From a bacterium (GTDB taxonomy: Bacteria > Oederibacteriota > JAJYGY01), in NCBI GenBank assembly GCA_021790555.1, contig JAJYGY010000156.1:1-6753 (forward strand): DNA of 6,753 nt. Direction: 5' to 3'. Both the position numbers and the translations under genes were made by a program. Below, in pieces: positions 1-6,253 of the stretch. Under the pieces are notes generated by a model. It did not search any database, was not told where the DNA came from, and saw only the letters and a program-made list of their open reading frames with translations. Within the stretch, counting starts at the first letter, position 1. Every line of letters starts with the position of its first letter.

Positions 1-1
1 C

Positions 2-874
2 GGGGTCCGGCCCGGCCCCAAGGCCGGCCTATCGCCCTGGAGCCGCCTGGTCTGGCTTCCCGGGCTGCTGCGCCTGGCCGGGCTGGCGCTGCTGTGGCTG
101 GCGCTGCTGAGGCCGCAGATCGTCTCCACAAGCACTTCCTCCTCCACCCAGGCCCTGGACATCTACCTGTGCCTGGACCTTTCCGGGTCGATGCAGGCCC
201 AGGACCTGAAGCCCAACCGGGTCACCGCGGCCAAGGAGGTGCTGGAGAATTTCGTGGACCAGGACAAGGGCGACCGCATCGGCCTGGTGGTCTTCGCGGG
301 CAAGGCTTTCGTGCAGTGCCCGCTCAGCCTGGACCACGACATCGTCAAGTACTTCATCAACCAGGTCAGCCTGCAGACCGTCAGCATCGACGGCACGGCC
401 ATGGGCGACGGGCTGCTCACCGCGGTGCAGCGCCTGGTGAAGGACCCCAGCCGCAACCAGATCATCATCCTGGCCACCGACGGCGTCAACAACGCCGGCG
501 TGGACCCGCGCATGGCCGCCCAGGTGGCGGCCAAGGCCGGTATCCGGGTCTACACCATCGGCATGGGGGTCAAGGGCGGGGCCTACATGTATTTCCAGAA
601 CGCCTGGGGGCAGCAGGAGAGGGTCCATTTCGAGGAACCGGACACGGCCACCCTGACCTACATCGCCGACGCCACCGGGGGCGAGTATTTCCGGGCCACG
701 GACCGGTCCGCCCTGGAGCAGATCTTTTCGCGCATCGCCGACCTCACCAAGCACGACGTCAACGTGCGCCAGCACCAGGACGCCACGGACTACTATTTTC
801 CCTTCCTGGTCCTGGGGGCCCTGTGCCTGGGGGCCGAGGCGCTGCTGAGGCTGAGGATCAGGAACGTGGTTTAG
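2..874 (+). CDS. batA: BatA-like VWA-domain inner-membrane protein (5' partial)
   Basis: The reading frame is open from base 2, so the start lies upstream of the window; 290 residues are visible. An ATG at base 191 lies inside the MIDAS motif and cannot be the true start. Visible order: a hydrophobic segment at about residues 16-36, a VWA domain at about 53-250, and a C-terminal hydrophobic segment at about 264-282. The VWA metal site is complete: D59-x-S61-x-S63 (DLSGSM), T132 and D160 in LATDG. The stretch GLVVFAGKAFVQCPL is typical of the BatA/BatB family. Known for the family: VWA proteins anchored at both ends in the inner membrane, encoded after moxR and DUF58 genes, and linked to aerotolerance or envelope stress, although the biochemical role is unsettled. 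The next gene follows after 15 bases, so the two form one operon. The choice of batA over batB rests on gene order and on the TPR fusion in the next gene. Confidence in the family is high; the symbol is less certain. Confidence 0.88.
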   Translation, partial: GVRPGPKAGLSPWSRLVWLPGLLRLAGLALLWLALLRPQIVSTSTSSSTQALDIYLCLDLSGSMQAQDLKPNRVTAAKEVLENFVDQDKGDRIGLVVFAGKAFVQCPLSLDHDIVKYFINQVSLQTVSIDGTAMGDGLLTAVQRLVKDPSRNQIIILATDGVNNAGVDPRMAAQVAAKAGIRVYTIGMGVKGGAYMYFQNAWGQQERVHFEEPDTATLTYIADATGGEYFRATDRSALEQIFSRIADLTKHDVNVRQHQDATDYYFPFLVLGALCLGAEALLRLRIRNVV

Positions 875-889
875 GAGCCCGGAGCCGAG

Positions 890-2719
890 ATGGATTACGG
901 ATATCCCCAATTCTGGACGTGGCTGTGGGCGCCCTGGACCCTGCTGGGCCTGGCGGCCCTGCTGGCCGGCCTGCAGTGGCGGGCCCAGGCCCGGGCCGCG
1001 CAGGCCTCCCTGGCCCGGCGCTTCGGGCCCTACTTTTCCGGACCGCGGGCCTTCCTGAAGCTGGCCGTGCTGGCCCTGGCCACCTGGTTCCTGTGGAAGG
1101 CCCTGGCCTGCCCCCTGGGCCCGGTGGTGCGCGAGGGGGACACCTCCATCACCGGGTCCGACCTGGTGGCCGCCGTGGACGTGTCCCTGAGCATGAACGC
1201 CACGGACGTCCAGCCCAGCCGCCTGGGTCTGGTGAAGCACGACCTCGACCAGGTCATCCAGGGCCTGGACGGCGACCGCGTCGGGCTGGTGGCCTTCGCC
1301 GGAAGCGCGGTGGTGGCCTGCCCCCTCACCGCGGACTACGACACGGCGGGGCTGTTCCTGGACAAGCTGGACAACGATTCGGTCCCCCTGGGCGGCACGG
1401 GACTGGGCCTGGCCCTGGCCACCTGCCTGGACAAGTTCCAGGCCGACCCCAAGCGGGGCCGGGCCATCCTGCTGGCCACGGACGGAGAGGACACGCTTCA
1501 GAACGACCGCAACGCGGTCAAGCAGGCCCGGCGGGCCGCCGCCATGGGCGTGCCGGTCATCACCCTGGGGGCGGGCACGGCCCGGGGGGCCTACATCCCC
1601 ACGGGCCAGGATTTCTTCGGCCGGACCATGGTGAAGATGTACCATGGCGAGCCCGTGGTGGTGCACCTGGACGCCGACAACCTGAGGCGCATCGCCAAAG
1701 CCGGCGGCGGGGAATACATCAACGCCTCGGACCCCGCGGCCGCGGAGAAGATCATGGCCGTGTTGAAGGGCCTGCGCCAGGGGGAAGGCAAACAGCCCGC
1801 CCAGTTCCGGCGCGCCCTGCTGTACCAGGGGCCGCTGTTCACGGCCCTGCTGCTGCTGCTGGCCGAGGCCCTGCTGTCGGTCAAGTCCGGCGGCGTCCCG
1901 CGCTTCCTGCGCCGCCTGTGGGCCGCCCTGGCGGGAGCCGTCGCCTGGGTCCGGCGCCGGCGCCGGGCCATCAGGGCGGCCTCGCTGGGCGCGCTGGCGG
2001 CGCTGGCGCTGGCCCCGGCCTGCCTGAAGGCGGATTTCAGCCTGGACCCGGGACGCGATTCCTTCAACCGCGGCAACGCGGAGTACAACCAGGGTCAGTA
2101 CCAGCAGGCCGTGCGCGACTACCAGGAGGCCGGCCAGAAAAGGCCCCACAGCGACTGGCCGGAATACAACGCGGGCAACGCCTTCTTCCAGAGCGGCGAC
2201 TTCGATTCGGCCATCCAGTCCTACAAGCGGGCCCTGGAGATCGACCCCCACGACGCGGACGCGGCCTACAACCTGAAGCTGGCCGAGGAGCGCGAGCGGC
2301 AGCAGAAGTCCTCACCCAAGCAGGACCGCGACCAGAAGCGGAACCAGAACCAGAACCAGAACCAGAGCAAGGACGGCCAGGGCGGAAAACAAAAGCAGCA
2401 GGCCCCGGGCGCGGGCGGGCAGAAGGGCGGACGCGGACAGGAAAAGGCCGGCAAGGGGCAGCAGGCCAAGGACGGGCAGGGAAAGGGCGGCCGGCAGCAG
2501 GCCGGCCAGGCGGGCAGCCAGTTGAGCAATGACCAGATCCAGGCCATGATGAACATGCTGAATGAGGATCAGAAAAGCTACGAAGGGGCCTTCCATCCCC
2601 TGAAGGAACGCCAGCAACAACAGCAGGACCCCTTTGACCAGATGATCCAGCAGATGACCGGCATGCGCATGCCGCAACAGCCCCAGCCCGGCCAGGGGCC
2701 CAACACCAAGGATTGGTAG
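890..2719 (+). CDS. batB: BatB-BatC fusion: VWA domain plus TPR membrane protein
   Basis: 609 residues. The ATG at 890 follows GGAG at 881-884 with a 5-base gap. Order: membrane segments at about 14-29 and 55-72; VWA domain at about 88-295 with a full MIDAS (D97-x-S99-x-S101, T170, D198); a membrane segment at about 309-329; a very basic loop at 335-363 including RRRRR; a fourth hydrophobic segment at about 364-378; two TPR units at about 390-419 and 424-457; a Gln/Lys/Gly-rich low-complexity stretch at 470-543; and a predicted helix with acidic and basic residues at about 546-575. BatB homologues usually end after the third membrane segment, while BatC is a membrane-anchored TPR protein; here the two are joined. 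Joined VWA-TPR proteins are known in other Gram-negative bacteria, so the fusion is not unique. The positive-inside rule places both the VWA and TPR domains in the periplasm. The TPRs probably hold partner proteins, perhaps BatA through its VWA domain. No frameshift is seen. Confidence 0.9.
   Translation: MDYGYPQFWTWLWAPWTLLGLAALLAGLQWRAQARAAQASLARRFGPYFSGPRAFLKLAVLALATWFLWKALACPLGPVVREGDTSITGSDLVAAVDVSLSMNATDVQPSRLGLVKHDLDQVIQGLDGDRVGLVAFAGSAVVACPLTADYDTAGLFLDKLDNDSVPLGGTGLGLALATCLDKFQADPKRGRAILLATDGEDTLQNDRNAVKQARRAAAMGVPVITLGAGTARGAYIPTGQDFFGRTMVKMYHGEPVVVHLDADNLRRIAKAGGGEYINASDPAAAEKIMAVLKGLRQGEGKQPAQFRRALLYQGPLFTALLLLLAEALLSVKSGGVPRFLRRLWAALAGAVAWVRRRRRAIRAASLGALAALALAPACLKADFSLDPGRDSFNRGNAEYNQGQYQQAVRDYQEAGQKRPHSDWPEYNAGNAFFQSGDFDSAIQSYKRALEIDPHDADAAYNLKLAEERERQQKSSPKQDRDQKRNQNQNQNQSKDGQGGKQKQQAPGAGGQKGGRGQEKAGKGQQAKDGQGKGGRQQAGQAGSQLSNDQIQAMMNMLNEDQKSYEGAFHPLKERQQQQQDPFDQMIQQMTGMRMPQQPQPGQGPNTKDW
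2342..2365 (+). repeat. Tandem hexanucleotide AACCAG x4 inside batB
   Basis: Four perfect copies of AACCAG encode Asn-Gln repeated four times (residues 485-492 of the VWA-TPR protein) at the start of its low-complexity tail. The unit is two codons long, so gain or loss of a copy changes tail length without shifting the frame. It may simply reflect the low-complexity tail. Confidence 0.9.
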
Positions 2720-2735
2720 TTCCCGCCTTTTGGGT

Positions 2736-2753
2736 GCTTCCCGCCGGGTAAGC
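2736..2753 (+). terminator. Weak hairpin after the bat operon, possible terminator
   Basis: An imperfect inverted repeat begins 17 bases after the batB stop: GCTTCCC, a GCC loop, then GGG-T-AAGC. This gives seven base pairs with one bulged T. It is followed by an A/T stretch (2754-2766) with only a four-T run at its end, not a clean T-tract, so intrinsic termination would be weak. The position between two operons supports the call, but the sequence alone does not make it firm. Confidence 0.35.
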
Positions 2754-2766
2754 AAAATTAAATTTT
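2754..2766 (+). repeat. A/T-only inverted repeat upstream of promoter
   Basis: AAAATT and AATTTT flank a single A, forming a short perfect inverted repeat in an otherwise very GC-rich window. It ends against the FNR-type palindrome and lies upstream of the putative -35 region. It could act as an UP-like element or as a flexible tract aiding regulator binding. It could also serve as the tail of the preceding hairpin. Confidence 0.45.
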
Positions 2767-2778
2767 GATCTAGATCAT
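2765..2778 (+). promoter_or_regulatory. FNR/CRP-family operator-like palindrome
   Basis: The sequence is TTGAT-CTAG-ATCAT. It matches nine of the ten defined bases of the FNR/DNR-type consensus TTGAT-N4-ATCAA and contains a perfect 12-base palindrome (2766-2777). Its centre (2771.5) lies about 40 bases upstream of the start point predicted from the -10 element at 2800-2805, which is where class II FNR activators bind. By family knowledge, such sites respond to low oxygen (FNR type) or nitric oxide (DNR/NnrR type). Which regulator, if any, binds here is inference. Confidence 0.55.
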
Positions 2779-2805
2779 TGTATTTTTTTTTATGGTTGGC
2801 ATAAT
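2778..2805 (+). promoter_or_regulatory. Putative sigma-70 extended -10 promoter
   Basis: CATAAT at 2800-2805 matches five of six bases of TATAAT and is directly preceded by TGG at 2797-2799, an extended -10 (TGn) motif. A poor -35 match, TTGTAT at 2778-2783, lies 16 bases upstream and touches the FNR-type palindrome. A weak -35 with a good extended -10 is typical of activator-dependent promoters. Transcription would begin near 2811-2813 and read into the secreted-protein operon. A nine-T run (2783-2791) fills much of the spacer. Confidence 0.55.
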
Positions 2806-2905
2806 ATCCCCGCCAGATTTTTGTCCTACCTCAATTTTGTCGTTTAGTTCGGCGGTTTTTTTCCAGCGGCAGCATTAGTTCACGCGGTGTGGTGGATGGC
2901 GACCT

Positions 2906-2913
2906 GGGAGGGG
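2906..2913 (+). promoter_or_regulatory. Ribosome binding site that fixes the start at 2919
   Basis: GGGAGGGG lies five bases before the ATG at 2919. In-frame GTG codons at 2889 and 2892 have no purine-rich sequence at the right distance. Starting at the GTG would also put an acidic stretch ahead of a clean Sec signal peptide. The ATG is therefore preferred. Confidence 0.8.
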
Positions 2914-2918
2914 CGCGG

Positions 2919-4490
2919 ATGAAAGCGCGGGTGAAGGCCGGCATTTGGCTGGGCGCGGCCCTGGCGGTCACGGCCCTGGTTCCCCTGCGGGCCGCCTTCC
3001 GTTTCGACAGGACCGGCGGAGGCTGTTTTCCAGGCCCCTGGAGCAAGCCGCGGTTCTCACACCCCAGGGTCCAATACGCTCCGAACTGGGGACCGGGCCG
3101 GGGTGGGGCCGCGGGCCTCAACCCCAACGCCGTGGTCTCGCGCGGCTATTCCGCCTCCCCGGCCGACCAGCCCCCCACTTCCTCTGAAATCCCGGGCATC
3201 CTTTCCCAACAGCAGGCCGGCAGTCCCATCGATATTGGCGCCCAGGCCGTCACGGGCGGCCAGATGGGCCTGGGCGGCAACCAGTCCCAGATCCAGTCCC
3301 TCGAAGCCCAGCTCAATTCCATTGTCGCGCAGTTGCAGGCCATCCTGGCCCAGGAGTACGCCTACCTGGCCAAGGAACAGCAGGACGTGGCCGCCTGCAC
3401 CTGCAACCAGTACGGCTGCAATTCGGCCTGCTACGACGCCCAGACCCAGGAGAACAACGCCCTGGCCGCGGAGCAGCGGGCCCTGCAGATCGCGGCCGGC
3501 GCCTATCCCATCGCGGCCCAGCTGCAGGCCCTGGGCGTCAACGCCGACCCCACCACCGGGGCCGTTTCCGGAGGTGGCGGGGGCGGCGGTGCCTCGCCCG
3601 CGGGCCTGCCTCCGGGCATGACCATGGATGCCGTGGCCCAGAAGTTCGGTTTCACCTTTCCGGACGGGAGTTCGGCCGGCGCCGGGGTGGGGCTGGCCAT
3701 GCGGCAGCTGATGGCCCTGGCGGGCGAAGCCGAGCAGGGTGGCCAGGGCGACGACATCTGGGACAACGCCTCGCGGGCCTTCAACCTGGCCGGCATGATG
3801 GCCGACTTCTACGGCGACGAGATGGACCGGCTGGCCTCCCAGGGCGAGGCCGCGGCCCAGGCGGCCAACCAGGGGGACGATTCCGCCCAGGCCCGGCTGG
3901 ATTACGACCAGTCCTGTTACGACGAGTACGCCCAGAAATACAAGCAGGCCCAGCAGAAGCAGGACCAGGAAGCCGAAGTCCTGGCCAGGCAGGCCCTGGA
4001 CGGCAGCGACGCGGTGCCGCTCTCCAGCCTCAACGCCAAGGTCGACCTGAACGAGGTGGGCGAAAAGGAGCAGCAGGGCGCGTCCCTGGGCCTCCAGGCT
4101 CCACCCCCTCCTTCCGGGCCCCCCGCCATCCAGGCCGGCGCGCAGGAGCAGGACCAGGCCGAATCCGGCCAGCCCGGGCTCTGGGACAAGGTGAAGGAGG
4201 GTGTCATCGACCAGGCCGGGGACAAGCTGAAGGAGGCGGCCGAGGACGTGGCCGGAGACCTCATCGGCAAGGACAGGGTCGAAAACATCAAGGCCATCTT
4301 CTCCACCGAGCAGGACGCGGCCCAGAGCATCCCCCTGATCGGCCAGGCGGCGCAGTGCAACGCAGACCCCGCCAGCCGGGGCTATGACGAGCTCCAAAAC
4401 AGCCTCAACCAGTACAACCAGACCATGGGCCAGCGCTCCCGGGACGACTTCAAGACCGCCCTGGGCGCCGGCGAGGGAGGGGGCGAATGA
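2919..4490 (+). CDS. Secreted coiled-coil protein with four-cysteine cluster, function unknown
   Basis: I do not recognise this 523-residue protein. The start has a strong Shine-Dalgarno. A Sec signal peptide spans about residues 1-25: basic MKARVKAG, a hydrophobic core, and cleavage near LRA-A. An apparently disordered, Gly/Pro/Ser-rich region follows (30-115). Next come two Gln/Ala-rich predicted helices (about 121-158 and 173-205) flanking a cysteine cluster, C160-x-C162-x4-C167-x3-C171, which suggests a helical hairpin with a disulfide-pinned or metal-binding tip. A seven-Gly run (218-224) is a flexible linker. Another helical section (about 254-360) contains C333, then a Pro-rich stretch (395-402), an amphipathic Lys/Glu/Ala section (about 421-460) and a C-terminal region with C480. 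There is no lipobox and no membrane anchor, so it is probably periplasmic or exported. It is the first gene of its operon, behind the putative FNR-type promoter, and its stop overlaps the next start. The gene call is strong; the function is open. Confidence 0.85.
   Translation: MKARVKAGIWLGAALAVTALVPLRAAFRFDRTGGGCFPGPWSKPRFSHPRVQYAPNWGPGRGGAAGLNPNAVVSRGYSASPADQPPTSSEIPGILSQQQAGSPIDIGAQAVTGGQMGLGGNQSQIQSLEAQLNSIVAQLQAILAQEYAYLAKEQQDVAACTCNQYGCNSACYDAQTQENNALAAEQRALQIAAGAYPIAAQLQALGVNADPTTGAVSGGGGGGGASPAGLPPGMTMDAVAQKFGFTFPDGSSAGAGVGLAMRQLMALAGEAEQGGQGDDIWDNASRAFNLAGMMADFYGDEMDRLASQGEAAAQAANQGDDSAQARLDYDQSCYDEYAQKYKQAQQKQDQEAEVLARQALDGSDAVPLSSLNAKVDLNEVGEKEQQGASLGLQAPPPPSGPPAIQAGAQEQDQAESGQPGLWDKVKEGVIDQAGDKLKEAAEDVAGDLIGKDRVENIKAIFSTEQDAAQSIPLIGQAAQCNADPASRGYDELQNSLNQYNQTMGQRSRDDFKTALGAGEGGGE
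4475..4490 (+). promoter_or_regulatory. Shine-Dalgarno and ATGA stop-start overlap
   Basis: GGGAGG at 4475-4480 sits six bases before the ATG at 4487. The ATGA at 4487-4490 joins this start to the TGA stop of the preceding gene. Such four-base overlaps usually mean translational coupling, so the two proteins are probably made in related amounts. Confidence 0.8.
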
Positions 4491-6220
4491 GGCGCCTGGC
4501 CCTGGCCCTTCTCGCCTGGATGGCCTGCCCCGCCGCCTGGGCCGCCTCCCCGGCCTTGGTGGTCCCCCAGGGGGGCTCGGCCGCCTGGCTGCTCCCGCCC
4601 GGCCGCGCCAAGGGGCTGGCCTTGGGAGCGCAGGCCTCGTTCGCGCTTTCGCCCAAGGGGCCCCTGTGGCTGGCGGCCTCCCCCAGCCTGCTGGCCCAGG
4701 TCGATCCCCTGGCCCTGGTCCGGCTGAAGCGGGACGTGAGCGATATGGCCTTCCTGCCCGACGGGAAGCTGCTGCTGCTTTCGGGCGACCTGGTGGCCGG
4801 CCTGGGGGTGAGGAGCCTGAAGGCCAAGGGGCCCTACCAGGGGATCCTGCGTCCGCTGATGAGGCTTCCCGGCCCGGGCTTCCAGCTGGGAACCAGCTTC
4901 GACGAGGGCTGCCTTGCCTACGGCCCGGATCCCGGGGGCGGCCAGGTGGTGTACCGGGTGGGGGACAAAGGCAGGGCCGAGAAGCTGCTTACCTGGAAAA
5001 GCCCCATCCTGGCGGCGGTGGAGGCGCACGGATACCTGTACCTGGGCCTGCGGAATTCCGTGGTCCGCCTGGGATTGAAGACCGGCGACAGGGAGCGCCT
5101 GCTTCAGGTTCCCCAGGGAGTCTACGACCTGGCCTGGGTGGAGGGCGCCGGCCTGGTGGTGTCCACCAGGGACGGCCTGTACCGGCTGCCCGCCCCATAC
5201 CAGCCCCTGCGCTTCATGGACTGCCGCGAATGCGCCGTGCGCGGCGGCCGCGACCTTTACGTGCTCACCCGCGATCCGGCCGGCATCCTGAAGATCTCGG
5301 GCCTGGCGGCCCTGAGGTTCAGGCCGGACACGCCGACCCCCGCTCCCACTTCCACCCCGACGGAGACCCCCTCGGCCACCGCGACCTCCACTCAGACCCC
5401 GCCACCCACGTCCGTGCCGACGCGGGAGCCGGTCCGGACCCCGGTCCAGGCCGGGCCTTCGCCCGCGCCCAGCCCGGAGGCTTCCAACGCGGCGGCGCGG
5501 CCGCCTTCACGGCCCCAGCCGTCCGAGGACGCGAAACTGAAGGCGCTGGAGGAGGAGAACCGGCGCCTCAAGGAGCGGCTCGGGCTGAAGGAGAGGTCCG
5601 GTGACCGCCCCTGGTTCGGCCTCCAGGTTTCGGCCTCGATCCTGCCCGTCCTGAAGGGCTTGAGGGACTATCAACAGGCGGTCGAGTCCCTCGGATACAA
5701 TGTGCAAATGGACGATCCCATGGGCTTGGGGCTGGCCCTGGCGCTGGGGCCGTGGAGGCTGGGCTTCGACTACTTCGGGACTTCCGGGAGTTTTGACCCC
5801 AACAATTCCGGAAACCCCATGGGGCCGGGCGGCCCCCAGGGAAACTCCTCCAACGACCTCCATTTCGACGCTTTCGACTTTTCCGTGGGCTACGACTGGG
5901 AGTTTCTCCCCGCGCACCGGGGCCTGGGCCCCTTCGCCCTGTACCTGCCCCTGCGGCTGGAGGGCGTGCAGGTCAAGTACAGCGGAGGCGTTTTCGCGGA
6001 CTATTCCAACTTCTCCCCCCAGGCCGCCGCGGGCCTGGGGCTGAGGTGCTACCTGGGCGGCCATTTCGCCCTGGACGCGTCCGGCCTCTACCATTTCGCC
6101 TTCGACAGGAACCAGGAAGGCGTGCAGCCCTACGACACGAACATCTATTCCAACGCGACCCTGGACGGCGATTTTGAAGCGCTTCAGTTGAGGGCGGGAA
6201 TCCTGTGGCTGATGTTTTGA
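4487..6220 (+). CDS. Outer-membrane protein: propeller-like domain, PT-rich linker, coiled coil, beta-barrel
   Basis: 577 residues; no family name recognised. A Sec signal peptide covers residues 1-19 (MRRLALALLAWMACPAAWA). Residues 21-278 are beta-rich with blade-like repeats, such as SDMAFLPDGKLLLLSGD (85-101), AHGYLYLGLRNSVVRLGL (180-197), YDLAWVEGAGLVVSTRDG (213-230) and GRDLYVLTRDPAGILKI (254-270). This resembles a beta-propeller of the WD40/TolB/NHL kind. A CxxC (C246, C249) lies between blades. Residues 281-345 form a Pro/Thr/Ser/Ala linker. A short charged leucine-containing coiled coil spans about 346-369 (LKALEEENRRLKERLGL). Residues 376-577 alternate hydrophobic and polar residues in about eight strands and end in ILWLMF, with the C-terminal Phe typical of outer-membrane barrels recognised by BamA. 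Inference: the barrel anchors the protein in the outer membrane, and the linker holds the propeller in the periplasm to bind a partner, plausibly the co-translated upstream protein. The barrel call is stronger than the propeller call. Confidence 0.85.
   Translation: MRRLALALLAWMACPAAWAASPALVVPQGGSAAWLLPPGRAKGLALGAQASFALSPKGPLWLAASPSLLAQVDPLALVRLKRDVSDMAFLPDGKLLLLSGDLVAGLGVRSLKAKGPYQGILRPLMRLPGPGFQLGTSFDEGCLAYGPDPGGGQVVYRVGDKGRAEKLLTWKSPILAAVEAHGYLYLGLRNSVVRLGLKTGDRERLLQVPQGVYDLAWVEGAGLVVSTRDGLYRLPAPYQPLRFMDCRECAVRGGRDLYVLTRDPAGILKISGLAALRFRPDTPTPAPTSTPTETPSATATSTQTPPPTSVPTREPVRTPVQAGPSPAPSPEASNAAARPPSRPQPSEDAKLKALEEENRRLKERLGLKERSGDRPWFGLQVSASILPVLKGLRDYQQAVESLGYNVQMDDPMGLGLALALGPWRLGFDYFGTSGSFDPNNSGNPMGPGGPQGNSSNDLHFDAFDFSVGYDWEFLPAHRGLGPFALYLPLRLEGVQVKYSGGVFADYSNFSPQAAAGLGLRCYLGGHFALDASGLYHFAFDRNQEGVQPYDTNIYSNATLDGDFEALQLRAGILWLMF
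5327..5521 (+). other. Segment encoding Pro/Thr-rich linker
   Basis: This stretch encodes about 65 residues made mostly of Pro, Thr, Ser and Ala, with alternating PT-type units in the first half (TPTPAPTSTPTETPS) and Pro/Ala/Arg in the second. It separates the propeller-like domain from the coiled coil and barrel. Such linkers are extended and may span part of the periplasm. No exact long nucleotide repeat is present, so the composition looks selected at the protein level rather than produced by recent slippage. Confidence 0.75.
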
Positions 6221-6253
6221 CGGGAGTGATTTTCCACGAGGGAGGCGACCACC

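Noticed and set aside
1994..2027. Lipoprotein signal at ALAPAC in the fourth hydrophobic segment of the VWA-TPR protein
   Set aside because: The residue three before the cysteine is Ala and not Leu, Pro occupies the next position, and the segment is internal. It is not a convincing lipobox.
29..2251. 740-codon - strand open frame
   Set aside because: It is antisense to the two bat genes and Gly/Gln/Arg-rich without motifs, and its extent follows the codon bias of the sense genes. It is treated as a shadow.
94..2532. 812-codon + strand open frame overlapping both bat genes in another frame
   Set aside because: It is a Gly/Pro/Arg-rich translation with no domain, running out of frame across two genes with clear VWA and TPR motifs. 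Long shadow frames are expected at this GC content.
2766..2791. Palindrome TGATCTAGATCA plus T-run read as an intrinsic terminator
   Set aside because: With a 4-base loop the stem is only four mostly A/T pairs, too weak for termination. The match to the FNR-type half-sites and the promoter spacing explain it better.
2797..2813. Sigma-54 promoter suggested by TTGGCAT followed by CCCCGCC
   Set aside because: GG and GC are separated by 12 bases instead of the 10 of the canonical -24/-12 element, and the TTGC part is missing.
2889..2918. GTG at 2889 as start of the secreted protein
   Set aside because: It has no Shine-Dalgarno and would add ten residues ahead of a well-formed signal peptide. 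ATG 2919 has GGGAGGGG at the right distance.
3057..4397. 446-codon - strand open frame opposite the secreted coiled-coil protein
   Set aside because: The sense gene has a signal peptide, a strong ribosome binding site and operon coupling. The antisense product is a low-complexity Gly/Leu/Val/Arg translation typical of GC-rich shadows.
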